NCBI RefSeq assembly: GCF_013314535.1
Contig: NZ_JABUAE010000008.1
Span: 86,475 to 150,474 of the forward strand
DNA length: 64,000 bases
From: Bacillus sp. Xin1
Lineage (GTDB): Bacteria > Bacillota > Bacilli > Bacillales > Bacillaceae_G
Direction of reading: 5' to 3'
This document shows positions 1 through 7,578 of the stretch, piece after piece. A model generated the notes under the pieces. That model worked only from the letters and a program-made list of their open reading frames with translations, was not told the DNA's origin and made no database searches. The position numbers were made by a program, and so were the translations under genes. Numbering within the stretch: the first letter of the stretch is position 1; each line of letters starts with the position of its first letter.

Positions 1-1
1 C

Positions 2-583
2 GGTATGGCAGTAGGAGAAGCTTTCATTGAAGCGTATAAAAATGAACATCCACAAGATGAAGTGGTGACAATTGATCTCTTTAACACAACAGTACCAGCA
101 CTTGATGCAGAAGTATTTGCAGCTTGGGGTAAATTTGCAGCAGATGAAGGCTTTGAAACATTAAGCGAAAGCCAACAAGAAAAAATTGCAGCTATGAACA
201 CAAACTTAGAAACATTTATGAATGCCGATCGTTATGTATTTGTAACGCCAATGTGGAACTTCAGCTATCCACCAGTAGTAAAAGCATACTTAGATAACTT
301 ATCTATTGCAGGTAAAACATTTAAATATACTGAAAACGGACCAGTTGGTTTATTAGAAGGTAAAAAAGCACTTCATATTCAAGCTACAGGCGGTGTTTAC
401 TCTGAAGGCCCATATGCAGCAATGGACTTCGGTCGTAACCACTTAAATGCAGTATTAGGATTTATGGGTGTATCTGATGTAGAATATCTTGCAGTTGAAG
501 GTATGAATGCAAATCCTGAAAAAGCTCCTGAAATCAAAGAAGCAGCAATTGCAAATGCTCGTGAATTAGCAAAACGCTTCTAA
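2..583 (+). CDS. azoR: FMN-dependent NADH-azoreductase, 5' end cut by the window
   Basis: Reduces azo bonds and quinones with NADH and bound FMN in the cytoplasm. The flavodoxin-like fold shows in the segment TPMWNFSYPPVVKAYLDN, which contacts FMN and the dimer partner, and in the glycine segment ATGGVYSEGP. The frame is open to the first base of the window, so the Met at position 5 is internal; roughly 19 N-terminal residues of a protein of about 210 are missing. It is a single-gene unit ended by a strong hairpin. I am confident of the family; the natural substrate is unknown. Confidence 0.9.
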   Translation, partial: GMAVGEAFIEAYKNEHPQDEVVTIDLFNTTVPALDAEVFAAWGKFAADEGFETLSESQQEKIAAMNTNLETFMNADRYVFVTPMWNFSYPPVVKAYLDNLSIAGKTFKYTENGPVGLLEGKKALHIQATGGVYSEGPYAAMDFGRNHLNAVLGFMGVSDVEYLAVEGMNANPEKAPEIKEAAIANARELAKRF

Positions 584-594
584 TATAGAAAACT

Positions 595-632
595 CAAAAA
601 TGTCCAAACGCTTGTCGTTTGGACATTTTTTC
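595..632 (+). terminator. Rho-independent terminator of azoR
   Basis: Inverted repeat TGTCCAAACG / CGTTTGGACA around a 4-5 nt loop, followed by a T-rich run. Confidence 0.85.
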
Positions 633-694
633 TTCTTTTTCCTTCGTTTGTCTAGTATAATGAATGACGGAATGAGAATAGGTGGGGGTTCTAT

Positions 695-1414
695 ATGATT
701 CAGACGTTTTTTAAGATCTTTTATTTAATTTTAATTGTAATTGGTATTACACCGAGGTTATGGCGTATAAAGCGTAAAGCACACGCAATGTCGCCGCAAG
801 AGAAAAATTGCCTCGTGTATAAAACAACAAACTGGTTTGGTAAGAAGATGGTTCGTGTAGCCGGATCCACTGTACAAGTAAATGGACTTGAAAATGTACC
901 GAAAGATAAGCCAGTACTTGTTGTAAGTAATCATCAAAGTAATATGGATATTCCAGTTTTACTTGGGTACTTAAATAAACCAATCGGATTTGTTTCAAAA
1001 GCAGAAATTAAGAAATTTCCGCTTGTACCAACTTGGATGGAATTGATGAATTGTGTATTTATGGATCGCAGTGATCGTCGTCAGTCTTTTCAAGCCATTA
1101 AAGATGGAATTGAACTTTTAAAGAATGGTCATTCTATTGTGATTTTCCCAGAAGGAACGCGCAGTAAAGGCGGTGAAATGGGAGATTTTAAAGCAGGTAG
1201 TTTTCATCTTGCGGTAAAATCTGGTGTCGCAATTTTGCCAGTAACACTAGATGGAACATATAAGATGTTTGAAGAAAATGGAAACTGTATGAAGCCTGCG
1301 CAGGCAACAGTAACCATTTCTAAACCAATTACACCTGAGCAATACGCAGGTATGGATGTAAAAGAATTAACGCAGTATACGAAAGATATTATTGCAGCTC
1401 AATTACATAAGTAA
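695..1414 (+). CDS. plsC: 1-acyl-sn-glycerol-3-phosphate acyltransferase
   Basis: Transfers an acyl chain to lysophosphatidic acid to make phosphatidic acid at the inner membrane face. The catalytic HX4D box is NHQSNMD (H80, D85) and the substrate-binding block FPEGTRSKGG lies at residues 151-160. The N-terminus (residues 5-20) is hydrophobic and likely embeds in the membrane. Length 239 aa is normal for the family. The ATG follows the ribosome site AGGTGGGGG. It is monocistronic and converges on hlyIII through a shared terminator. Confidence 0.92.
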   Translation: MIQTFFKIFYLILIVIGITPRLWRIKRKAHAMSPQEKNCLVYKTTNWFGKKMVRVAGSTVQVNGLENVPKDKPVLVVSNHQSNMDIPVLLGYLNKPIGFVSKAEIKKFPLVPTWMELMNCVFMDRSDRRQSFQAIKDGIELLKNGHSIVIFPEGTRSKGGEMGDFKAGSFHLAVKSGVAILPVTLDGTYKMFEENGNCMKPAQATVTISKPITPEQYAGMDVKELTQYTKDIIAAQLHK

Positions 1415-1415
1415 T

Positions 1416-1450
1416 AAAAAAGTCTCAGCTTGAAAAGGCTGAGACTTTTT
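1416..1450. terminator. Bidirectional terminator between plsC and hlyIII
   Basis: AAAGTCTCAGC / GCTGAGACTTT hairpin with A-run on the left and T-run on the right, serving both convergent genes. Confidence 0.85.
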
Positions 1451-2105
1451 ATGCAACAGGCAATACATAAAACAATACGCAGAAAAACATCATTGTGCTA
1501 CCACCTAATACAAAAAGATGCCAAATTGCATGATTGAAGGGCAATTTTTCCCAAAGAAAGAATATTGCTCCTACTGAATATAAAATCCCGCCGATTAACA
1601 ATAGTGAAAATCCGTGCCCAGTTAAATTTTCATAAAGTGGTTTGATAGCGACAATAATGAGCCAGCCCATAATGACGTAGCATAGTGTGGACATTTTAAT
1701 AAAACGACGTACAAAGAAAATTTTGAAAATAATCCCAACGATAGCAAGCGTCCAAATAATTGCAAGTAATGTCCAGCCAAGTGGGCCACGCAGTGTGATA
1801 AGTAAAAACGGTGTATATGTGCCGGCGATTAATAGATAAATAGCAGAGTGATCTAAAATTGTAAATAATTTTTCTACTTTTGGATGATGGATGCTATGTA
1901 ATAGTGTAGAAAATAAATATAGTAGAAACATGCTTACACCGTAAATAGTAAATCCAACAACAGCAGAAGCTGTGCCATGCTTTGAGGCATGAATAATTAA
2001 TATAATTAAAGCAGGGATACTTAAAATGGCACCGATACCATGGGTAATCGCATTGGCAATTTCCTCTTTTACAAATCTTGTCATCTGTGTTACTTTTTGA
2101 GTCAT
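1449..2105 (-). CDS. hlyIII: Hemolysin III family membrane protein (PAQR-like)
   Basis: Seven predicted membrane helices and the family's conserved His/Asp positions are visible: LLHSIHHP near the N-terminal third, DHSAIYLLIAGTYTPF in the middle and HAIWHLFV near the C-terminus; in this superfamily they bind a metal. The ATG at 2105 is preferred over an upstream in-frame start because AAAGGA sits about 7 nt before it. That gives 218 aa, the usual length. Described as a pore-forming hemolysin in B. cereus, but the physiological role of the family is unsettled. Confidence 0.85.
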   Translation of the reverse strand: MTQKVTQMTRFVKEEIANAITHGIGAILSIPALIILIIHASKHGTASAVVGFTIYGVSMFLLYLFSTLLHSIHHPKVEKLFTILDHSAIYLLIAGTYTPFLLITLRGPLGWTLLAIIWTLAIVGIIFKIFFVRRFIKMSTLCYVIMGWLIIVAIKPLYENLTGHGFSLLLIGGILYSVGAIFFLWEKLPFNHAIWHLFVLGGSTMMFFCVLFYVLPVA

Positions 2106-2297
2106 GATCCGATTCCTTTCATGTTTGATGAAATATGTTGTAATTTCTTTTACCATATCATATACACAAGAAATAGAAAATGAAATTTGTTTAAGAGATT
2201 ATATTTTCGAATTTTTTTGACAAAAGACATTGGATGCGTTGACGTTTACAAACTTTTTTGACAAAATAAAATTAAGTGAGATTAAGGGGGAAGTCAT

Positions 2298-2462
2298 ATG
2301 CCAAATATTGGGGTTCCAGGTTTAATATTAATTTTAGTACTCGCTTTAATTATTTTTGGTCCAAAAAAGTTACCTGAAATTGGACGAGCATTTGGAGAAA
2401 CATTAAAAGAGTTCAAAAAGTCTGCGAAGGGTTTGCATGATGACACGGAAGAAAAGAAATAA
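2298..2462 (+). CDS. tatA: Twin-arginine translocase subunit TatA
   Basis: A 54-aa protein with the full TatA layout: a short N-terminus, one hydrophobic helix (residues 7-20), the hinge motif [15 protein letters not shown] and a charged amphipathic helix with an acidic-basic tail. TatA multimers form the passage for folded Tat substrates. The start follows AAGGGGGAAG. The tatC gene begins 58 nt after the stop, so the two form a minimal TatAC pair. The upstream segment has TTGACA-like hexamers but no convincing matched -10. Confidence 0.92.
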   Translation: MPNIGVPGLILILVLALIIFGPKKLPEIGRAFGETLKEFKKSAKGLHDDTEEKK

Positions 2463-2520
2463 ATTTTATTAAGTTACTTTGTTTCTATGGTATATAGTGA
2501 GTGGGGAATGTGGTGATAGA

Positions 2521-3264
2521 GTGGACAATCAAGAAATGAGTGTCATAGAGCATCTTGGTGAGTTAAGAAAGCGACTCATTATAACAGCGCTGACGTTTCT
2601 AATTTTTATTGTTATTGGCTTTTCGTTTACGAAAGAAATATATAATTTTATTGTAAAAGATTTAAATATGAAATTAACTGTTTTAGGCCCGAGTGATATT
2701 TTATGGATTTACTTTGTGATAGCGGCTGTTTTTTCGATTGTATGTACAATACCAATTGCCGCACTACAAATTTGGTTGTTTGTCAAACCAGCATTACACC
2801 AGCATGAGCGCAAAATGACGATTCTTTATATACCGGCATTATTTTTATTGTTTATCGGCGGGCTTTGTTTTGGTTATTTTCTAATTTTACCATTTGTTTT
2901 ACAATTTTTAATGAGTCTCGGTGATGATATGTTTCAAACGATGTTTACGACGGAAAAGTATTTTTCATTTGTAATGAATATGACTGTACCGTTTGCCGTG
3001 ATTTTTGAACTTCCCGTAGTTGCGATGTTTTTAACAAGCATAGGTGTTCTCAATCCGATAGCACTTCAAAAAGTGAGAAGGTATGCGTATTTTATTTTAA
3101 TTGTCATCGCTATTTGTATCACACCACCAGACTTTATTTCTGATTTTTCAGTAGCGGTACCTCTTCTTGTAATTTATGAATTAAGTATTACAGCATCAAA
3201 GTTTGTTTATAAGCGGAAAATAAAGCGAGAAACGAATACAGAATCAAAAAGTGCCTCATTATAA
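2521..3264 (+). CDS. tatC: Twin-arginine translocase subunit TatC
   Basis: Six-helix receptor that binds the twin-arginine signal peptide. Recognisable features are the N-terminal EMSVIEHLGELRKRL signature, the central F-x-K-P-A-L-x-x-x-E/H-R loop (FVKPALHQHERK) and the conserved glutamate in PFAVIFELPVV. I place the start at GTG 2521, giving the canonical MDNQEMS N-terminus (247 aa), rather than at TTG 2479. A GGGGA element lies upstream. Co-transcribed with tatA and ended by a strong hairpin. Confidence 0.92.
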   Translation: MDNQEMSVIEHLGELRKRLIITALTFLIFIVIGFSFTKEIYNFIVKDLNMKLTVLGPSDILWIYFVIAAVFSIVCTIPIAALQIWLFVKPALHQHERKMTILYIPALFLLFIGGLCFGYFLILPFVLQFLMSLGDDMFQTMFTTEKYFSFVMNMTVPFAVIFELPVVAMFLTSIGVLNPIALQKVRRYAYFILIVIAICITPPDFISDFSVAVPLLVIYELSITASKFVYKRKIKRETNTESKSASL

Positions 3265-3276
3265 AGGCACTTTTTT
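3246..3276 (+). terminator. Terminator of tatAC
   Basis: AAAGTGCCT / AGGCACTTT hairpin and T-run overlapping the tatC stop codon. Confidence 0.85.
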
Positions 3277-3418
3277 AATTTATTTGTTATACTATACTTG
3301 TAAATGTATACAATATAAAGAAGAAAAAAATTATAGAATCTCCGAAATTTAGACAAACTTTTCACCATTGCAAGTTTATACTGAAGTTATAAATCCAATA
3401 AAAAAGAGGATTGATATC

Positions 3419-3670
3419 GTGATTATGAAAAGTTTTTATTTCACTCATTCAACAGGGAATTGTATCAAAATATTTGAAATTCCCGTCTTGCAAGCACAGC
3501 ATCCGTTAGCATTTCTAATTCAGTCACGTCTCCAACTATTTATTGCTAAAATTCAAAAACAAAAACAACCGAGATTTTCATACTCTTTTCGTGAATATTT
3601 ACAAAGTTGCTTAAAGTGGAATGATTATTCGAATGTGTATCAAACAAATTCACTTGAAAAAAATGCATAA
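3419..3670 (+). CDS. Small hypothetical protein
   Basis: About 83 aa, basic, with no recognised domain. A GTG at 3419 is 8-9 nt after AAGAGGA, and an ATG follows at 3425; either would serve. It contains IFEIPVLQAQHPLAFLIQSRL and a C-terminal stretch rich in aromatic residues. It stands alone between tatC and degV. It is probably a lineage-specific gene; coding status is inferred from the ribosome site and an open frame only. Confidence 0.5.
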   Translation: MIMKSFYFTHSTGNCIKIFEIPVLQAQHPLAFLIQSRLQLFIAKIQKQKQPRFSYSFREYLQSCLKWNDYSNVYQTNSLEKNA

Positions 3671-3823
3671 TCTAAAATAGAGACAGGGCAAATGTGCTCT
3701 GTCGTTTTCTTTTTGGGCGTCAAAACCAAAGAATTTTGTCGAAAATCAGCTCAAACTGTTGAAAGCAGTGTGAATGCTAGTATAATAACAAGGAGAGCGT
3801 ATTGGAAAGGGAAGAAGTATAAT

Positions 3824-4666
3824 ATGCAAAAAATTAAAATTGTAACAGATTCAACGGCAGATTTATCATCAGATGTGATTGAGAAATATGATATTCATGT
3901 TATCCCATTATCTATTTCTGTGAATGGACAAACATACTTAGATAGAGTAAATTTACAACCAGATGAATTTATTGAAGAAATGGCAAAATCAGAAGAATTA
4001 CCAAAGACATCACAACCTGCTCTAGGATCATTTGTAGAGATGTATGACAATCTGGGAGAAGATGGTAGTCAGGTACTTTCTATTCATATGACAAGTGGAA
4101 TGAGTGGTACAGTTGCAACTGCAAATAGTGCTGCATCAATGACGGAAACAAAAGTTACGGTTGTTGACTCTCAATTTATTAGTCATGCTTTAGCGTATCA
4201 AGTAATTGAAGCTGCAAAAATGGCACAAGAAGAACGCTCGTTAGAAGATGTTTTAAATCGTCTTGATGAAGTAAGAAAAAATACTCGTTTGTATGTAGTT
4301 GTGGATACGTTAGAAAATCTAGTAAAAGGTGGACGCATCGGAAAAGGAAAAGCATTTATTGGTTCTTTATTAAATATTAAACCGATTGCTAACCTTGAAG
4401 GTGGTGTATATAACCCTGTAACAAAAGTGCGTAGCCAAGGACAAATCGTAAAAACATTAGTAAAATTATTTGAGCAAAATACAGCTGGGAAAGTGGTAAA
4501 AGCAGTAGCGATTCCACATGCAAAAGCAATTCCATTAGCAGAAAGCGTAAAAGCAGCTGTTGAAAAAGTTAGCGGATTCGCACAATCTGAAATTTTTTAT
4601 ACAACTCCAGTTATAAGTACTCATACAGGACCAGGAGCAATTGGTTTTATGTATTTAGCAGAGTAA
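3824..4666 (+). CDS. DegV family fatty-acid-binding protein
   Basis: DegV (FakB-type) proteins bind a fatty acid for phosphorylation by the FakA kinase. The signature VTDSTADLS is at the N-terminus, followed by TSQPALGSF, the MTSGMSGT segment that contacts the carboxylate, and GGRIGKGKA. The internal ATG 3824 is the real start: it follows GGAAAGGGAAG and yields 280 aa, the family length. No fakA lies nearby, which is usual for scattered FakB paralogs. The lipid specificity cannot be read from sequence. Confidence 0.9.
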   Translation: MQKIKIVTDSTADLSSDVIEKYDIHVIPLSISVNGQTYLDRVNLQPDEFIEEMAKSEELPKTSQPALGSFVEMYDNLGEDGSQVLSIHMTSGMSGTVATANSAASMTETKVTVVDSQFISHALAYQVIEAAKMAQEERSLEDVLNRLDEVRKNTRLYVVVDTLENLVKGGRIGKGKAFIGSLLNIKPIANLEGGVYNPVTKVRSQGQIVKTLVKLFEQNTAGKVVKAVAIPHAKAIPLAESVKAAVEKVSGFAQSEIFYTTPVISTHTGPGAIGFMYLAE

Positions 4667-4706
4667 AAAAAGCTACTTGAATGTCTCATTCAAGTAGCTT
4701 TTTTTA
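4665..4706. terminator. Terminator of degV
   Basis: AAAGCTACTTGAAT / ATTCAAGTAGCTTT hairpin flanked by A and T runs; it can act in both directions. Confidence 0.85.
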
Positions 4707-4787
4707 CTAATATAGAAAATATGAGATGAGAAGAGTAATAAAGGCGCTTCCGCTAATGATGCAACGTGTTTGTAAGTATTTTTCCAT
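4707..4787 (-). CDS. Possible 26-aa membrane peptide
   Basis: A short frame reading MEKYLQTRCIISGSAF followed by a hydrophobic end (ITLLISYFLY). It is preceded by AAAGGTG 5-6 nt before the ATG, and its stop codon abuts the degV terminator. The layout (good ribosome site, charged start, single hydrophobic helix) is typical of bacterial one-helix peptides. No family is recognised. Confidence is limited because short frames with a ribosome-like site can arise by chance. Confidence 0.4.
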   Translation of the reverse strand: MEKYLQTRCIISGSAFITLLISYFLY

Positions 4788-4866
4788 AAAAACACCTTTT
4801 TTATGTTTCTTTACCTTAATAGATAGGGGCCGGCTGCACGTAAAAATCCGATTGGTGAGAGTCAAT

Positions 4867-4900
4867 AATCAGTGGTGGATGAAGAAACCTACCACTGATT
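4867..4900. repeat. Hairpin palindrome, related to the one at 45244
   Basis: Perfect 10-bp arms AATCAGTGGT / ACCACTGATT around a 14-nt centre. The core TCAGTGG recurs in the hairpin after ablB (45244-45277), suggesting a dispersed palindromic element of the B. cereus group. There is no T-run, so it is not a standard terminator. Confidence 0.4.
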
Positions 4901-4940
4901 AAACCTTCACTTTATATAAATGTATTTTCAAAGAGGTTTG

Positions 4941-5918
4941 TTATACATGAAAATGATCTAAAGTTTGCTCATGCTCTTCTTTCTCATTGGTTGATGGGGA
5001 AGAAATATAAGTCTGACCAAGAAACAATACGTGAAGTTGTTCCCAGGGTAGCATACGTAAATTCCAATTATTACGAAGTCGTGTAATCGCCTCTCTAGGT
5101 GTCTCATCAGCGAGTGCAAATGTACCATAATGCATAGGGATGAAATGTGTTGCTTTTACATCTAAAAAGGCTTGCACTGCTTCTTCGGGAGAAACATGTG
5201 ATACTTTCATAAACCATTCTGGCTCATAAGCACCAATAGGCATTAAGGCAATATCAATAGAAAATCGAGACCCAATTTCTTTAAATCCTCGGAAATAGCC
5301 ACTATCCCCACAAAAATAAATTGTTTCATCTGTTGTTCCGTTATCGATAACCCACCCACCCCAGTGAGAAGTATTCATATCGAACAATGATCTTCTTGTC
5401 CAGTGCTGCGCTGGGACGAAGTGAAAGTCGACAATATCGATTTTTTTAGATTCCCACCAATTATATTCTTCTACGCGCATAAATTTTTTTCTTGTAAATA
5501 GTTTTTTTAATCCAGTAGGTACTAAGTAGAGAACGTCCGAATTTAATTGACGAAGTGTAGCAAAATCTAAATGATCATAATGGCCGTGTGAAATAAGGAC
5601 AATATCAATTTTAGGTAACTCTTGTAATGTAAGACCGGGATTTGTTAGCCTTGGCACAAGCTTTATTTTTTTTGACCATACTGGATCTGTTAAAATGTTG
5701 AGTCCGTTCGTTTGTATAAGGAATGTCGAGTGACCTATCCATGTAATCGTTGTTTTTTCAGTATTTGTTCGTAAAAATTGAGCATGCTTGACAGGTGATT
5801 GTTCTACTAGATAAGAGAAATCTTTCTTGCCTTGTTTTCGTTCTTTACGCCAACGTAAAAACGAACGAATTGTTTTTTTTGTACTAATATTATCTATGTT
5901 TTCATAGCGTTTTACCAT
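4941..5918 (-). CDS. MBL-fold metallo-hydrolase, NAPE-PLD/RomA-like
   Basis: A metallo-beta-lactamase fold enzyme. The metal motif HXHXDH is present as SHGHYDHLD, preceded by WIGHSTFLIQTNGLNILTDP and followed by the second-shell CGDSGYF and PMHYGTF histidines. This subfamily includes N-acyl-phosphatidylethanolamine phospholipase D-like proteins; the bacterial substrate is unknown. The ATG at 5918 lies 6 nt after GAGGTG, so 325 aa is preferred over longer upstream starts. Monocistronic. Confidence 0.85.
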   Translation of the reverse strand: MVKRYENIDNISTKKTIRSFLRWRKERKQGKKDFSYLVEQSPVKHAQFLRTNTEKTTITWIGHSTFLIQTNGLNILTDPVWSKKIKLVPRLTNPGLTLQELPKIDIVLISHGHYDHLDFATLRQLNSDVLYLVPTGLKKLFTRKKFMRVEEYNWWESKKIDIVDFHFVPAQHWTRRSLFDMNTSHWGGWVIDNGTTDETIYFCGDSGYFRGFKEIGSRFSIDIALMPIGAYEPEWFMKVSHVSPEEAVQAFLDVKATHFIPMHYGTFALADETPREAITRLRNNWNLRMLPWEQLHVLFLGQTYISSPSTNEKEEHEQTLDHFHV

Positions 5919-6255
5919 GAACATCACCTCATTTAAAATCTTTGTAGTTGTATTGTATCGAAATCTTGTAAAGGAAAAAAGTGAGAAAAATTGATAAACG
6001 GTTAAAAAAATGTAAAAAATAGCGTGGTCATCTTTACAAAATAAAAAACTAATTGTTATGTAAAGAGATGGGAAGGAGATAATATTAGTAAACAATGAAA
6101 CAGTTGTCTAGTAATTCGCTCAAAAATCGGAAGTAACATACCTAAATTCGTACGATTTCGTGAACAAATGGGATAAACAATTTTCTCATAGTGTTTACTT
6201 TTGTTATGATAAACATGTCATACATAAATTAAAGAAAGAGAAGAGAGGTTTGAAA

Positions 6256-6840
6256 ATGAAGCGTTATCAAAAGCTGATTGGTCTCATAGTTGTTTTTTGC
6301 TTCTTTATACTTGCAGGATGCGGCTCAGGGTCAAAACTCCGTAAACCATTAAATTGGGATTTAGAAACTTTTCAATACATAAATCAAGATGGTAAACAGT
6401 TTGGAACAAAAGATTTAAAAGGGAAAGTATGGGTAGCTGATTTTATGTTTACAAATTGCCAAACGGTTTGTCCTCCGATGACTGCAAATATGGCTAAATT
6501 ACAAAAGATGGCAAAAGAGAAAAAGTTAGATGTTCAGTTCGTTTCGTTTAGTGTAGATCCTGAACTTGATAAACCAGAGAATTTGAAAGCTTTTATACAA
6601 AAATTCACAGAGGATACAAGTAATTGGAACTTGTTAACTGGTTACTCATTGGAAGATATCACGAAATTTTCAAAGGATAATTTCCAATCGCTTGTAGATA
6701 AACCAGAGAATGGGCAAGTTATCCACGGCACATCGTTTTTCCTAGTCGATCAAGAAGGCAAGGTAATGAAAAAGTATAATGGAATTAGTAAAACACCGTA
6801 TGAGGACATTTTACGTGATATGGAGCGACTCTTGAAATAA
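6256..6840 (+). CDS. SCO1/SenC family lipoprotein, copper chaperone
   Basis: Delivers copper to the CuA centre of cytochrome c oxidase on the outer membrane face (B. subtilis YpmQ/BsSco is the model). A lipoprotein signal ends in LAGC (C22). The thioredoxin-like domain carries the metal ligands C68 and C72 in FTNCQTVCPP, and the third ligand H157 in VIHGTSFF. The start at 6256 follows AGAGAGG and gives 194 aa, the usual size. Monocistronic. Confidence 0.92.
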   Translation: MKRYQKLIGLIVVFCFFILAGCGSGSKLRKPLNWDLETFQYINQDGKQFGTKDLKGKVWVADFMFTNCQTVCPPMTANMAKLQKMAKEKKLDVQFVSFSVDPELDKPENLKAFIQKFTEDTSNWNLLTGYSLEDITKFSKDNFQSLVDKPENGQVIHGTSFFLVDQEGKVMKKYNGISKTPYEDILRDMERLLK

Positions 6841-6869
6841 AAGAAGGATGCTGAGCATCCTTCTTTTTT
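6839..6869. terminator. Terminator between SCO and hsp20
   Basis: AAGAAGGATGCT / AGCATCCTTCTT near-perfect palindrome with a T-run, overlapping the SCO stop. Confidence 0.85.
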
Positions 6870-6893
6870 GTATATGGAAAATATATATAACGA

Positions 6894-7361
6894 TTAATCT
6901 ATGGATAAAATATCGTGCTGTTGCGGAAGTTTTGGAGCACGTATTTCTAAAATGCCATTTTGATAAGAAGCTTTTGCACCTTTTTTCTTAATTAAATATG
7001 GAAGTTTAATCATACGAGAAGCTCCTGACATGGATCGTTCACGGCGATAGTAATTAGGTGAAACTTCATCTTGTATTTCTTCTGTAATATCTTCTGTAAC
7101 AGAGATTTTTAAGTATTCACTTTGAATTTCTATTTGAATTTGCTCCTTTTGAACTCCTGGAAGTTCTGCTTTTATGACCAGTTCGTCGCCAGCTTCATAT
7201 AAATCGACAGGAAATGTTAATAAACGATTTCCTTTTTGGAAAAAGTGATTCATATCTGCAATTACATCACGTAGTGGCGTTTGTTCAAAAAAATCATCAA
7301 TTTGCTTTAAATAACTACGAATTGGTGGACGAGACGAAGAGTCTTTTTTTTCATCACTCAT
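6894..7361 (-). CDS. Hsp20 / alpha-crystallin family small heat-shock protein
   Basis: ATP-independent holdase chaperone. The alpha-crystallin domain covers roughly residues 48-145, with PVDLYEAGDELVIKAELPGV at its start and NGILEIRAPKL near its end, followed by a short C-terminal tail. The charged, flexible N-terminus (MSDEKKDSSSRPP) is typical. The ATG follows AGGAGG. 155 aa is slightly long for the family but ordinary for Bacillus. No CIRCE-type repeat is visible upstream. Confidence 0.9.
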   Translation of the reverse strand: MSDEKKDSSSRPPIRSYLKQIDDFFEQTPLRDVIADMNHFFQKGNRLLTFPVDLYEAGDELVIKAELPGVQKEQIQIEIQSEYLKISVTEDITEEIQDEVSPNYYRRERSMSGASRMIKLPYLIKKKGAKASYQNGILEIRAPKLPQQHDILSID

Positions 7362-7578
7362 GTTTTTGCCTCCTAGAAATCAATTTGCAATATCATATGA
7401 CAAATGTGTGCAAATGTGAGTGCCTATTTTTCGTGTTTGCTCAAAAAAATTGGGTAAAATGTGAAATGGAGTGATTTTTTTATAGTTTTTGTCGCCATAT
7501 TCAGTTGATTATGCTAGTATAAATAGGGTTGATATAGTAGTATAGAAACAGAATGAAAACTGAAAGAGGGTAAGAAGT

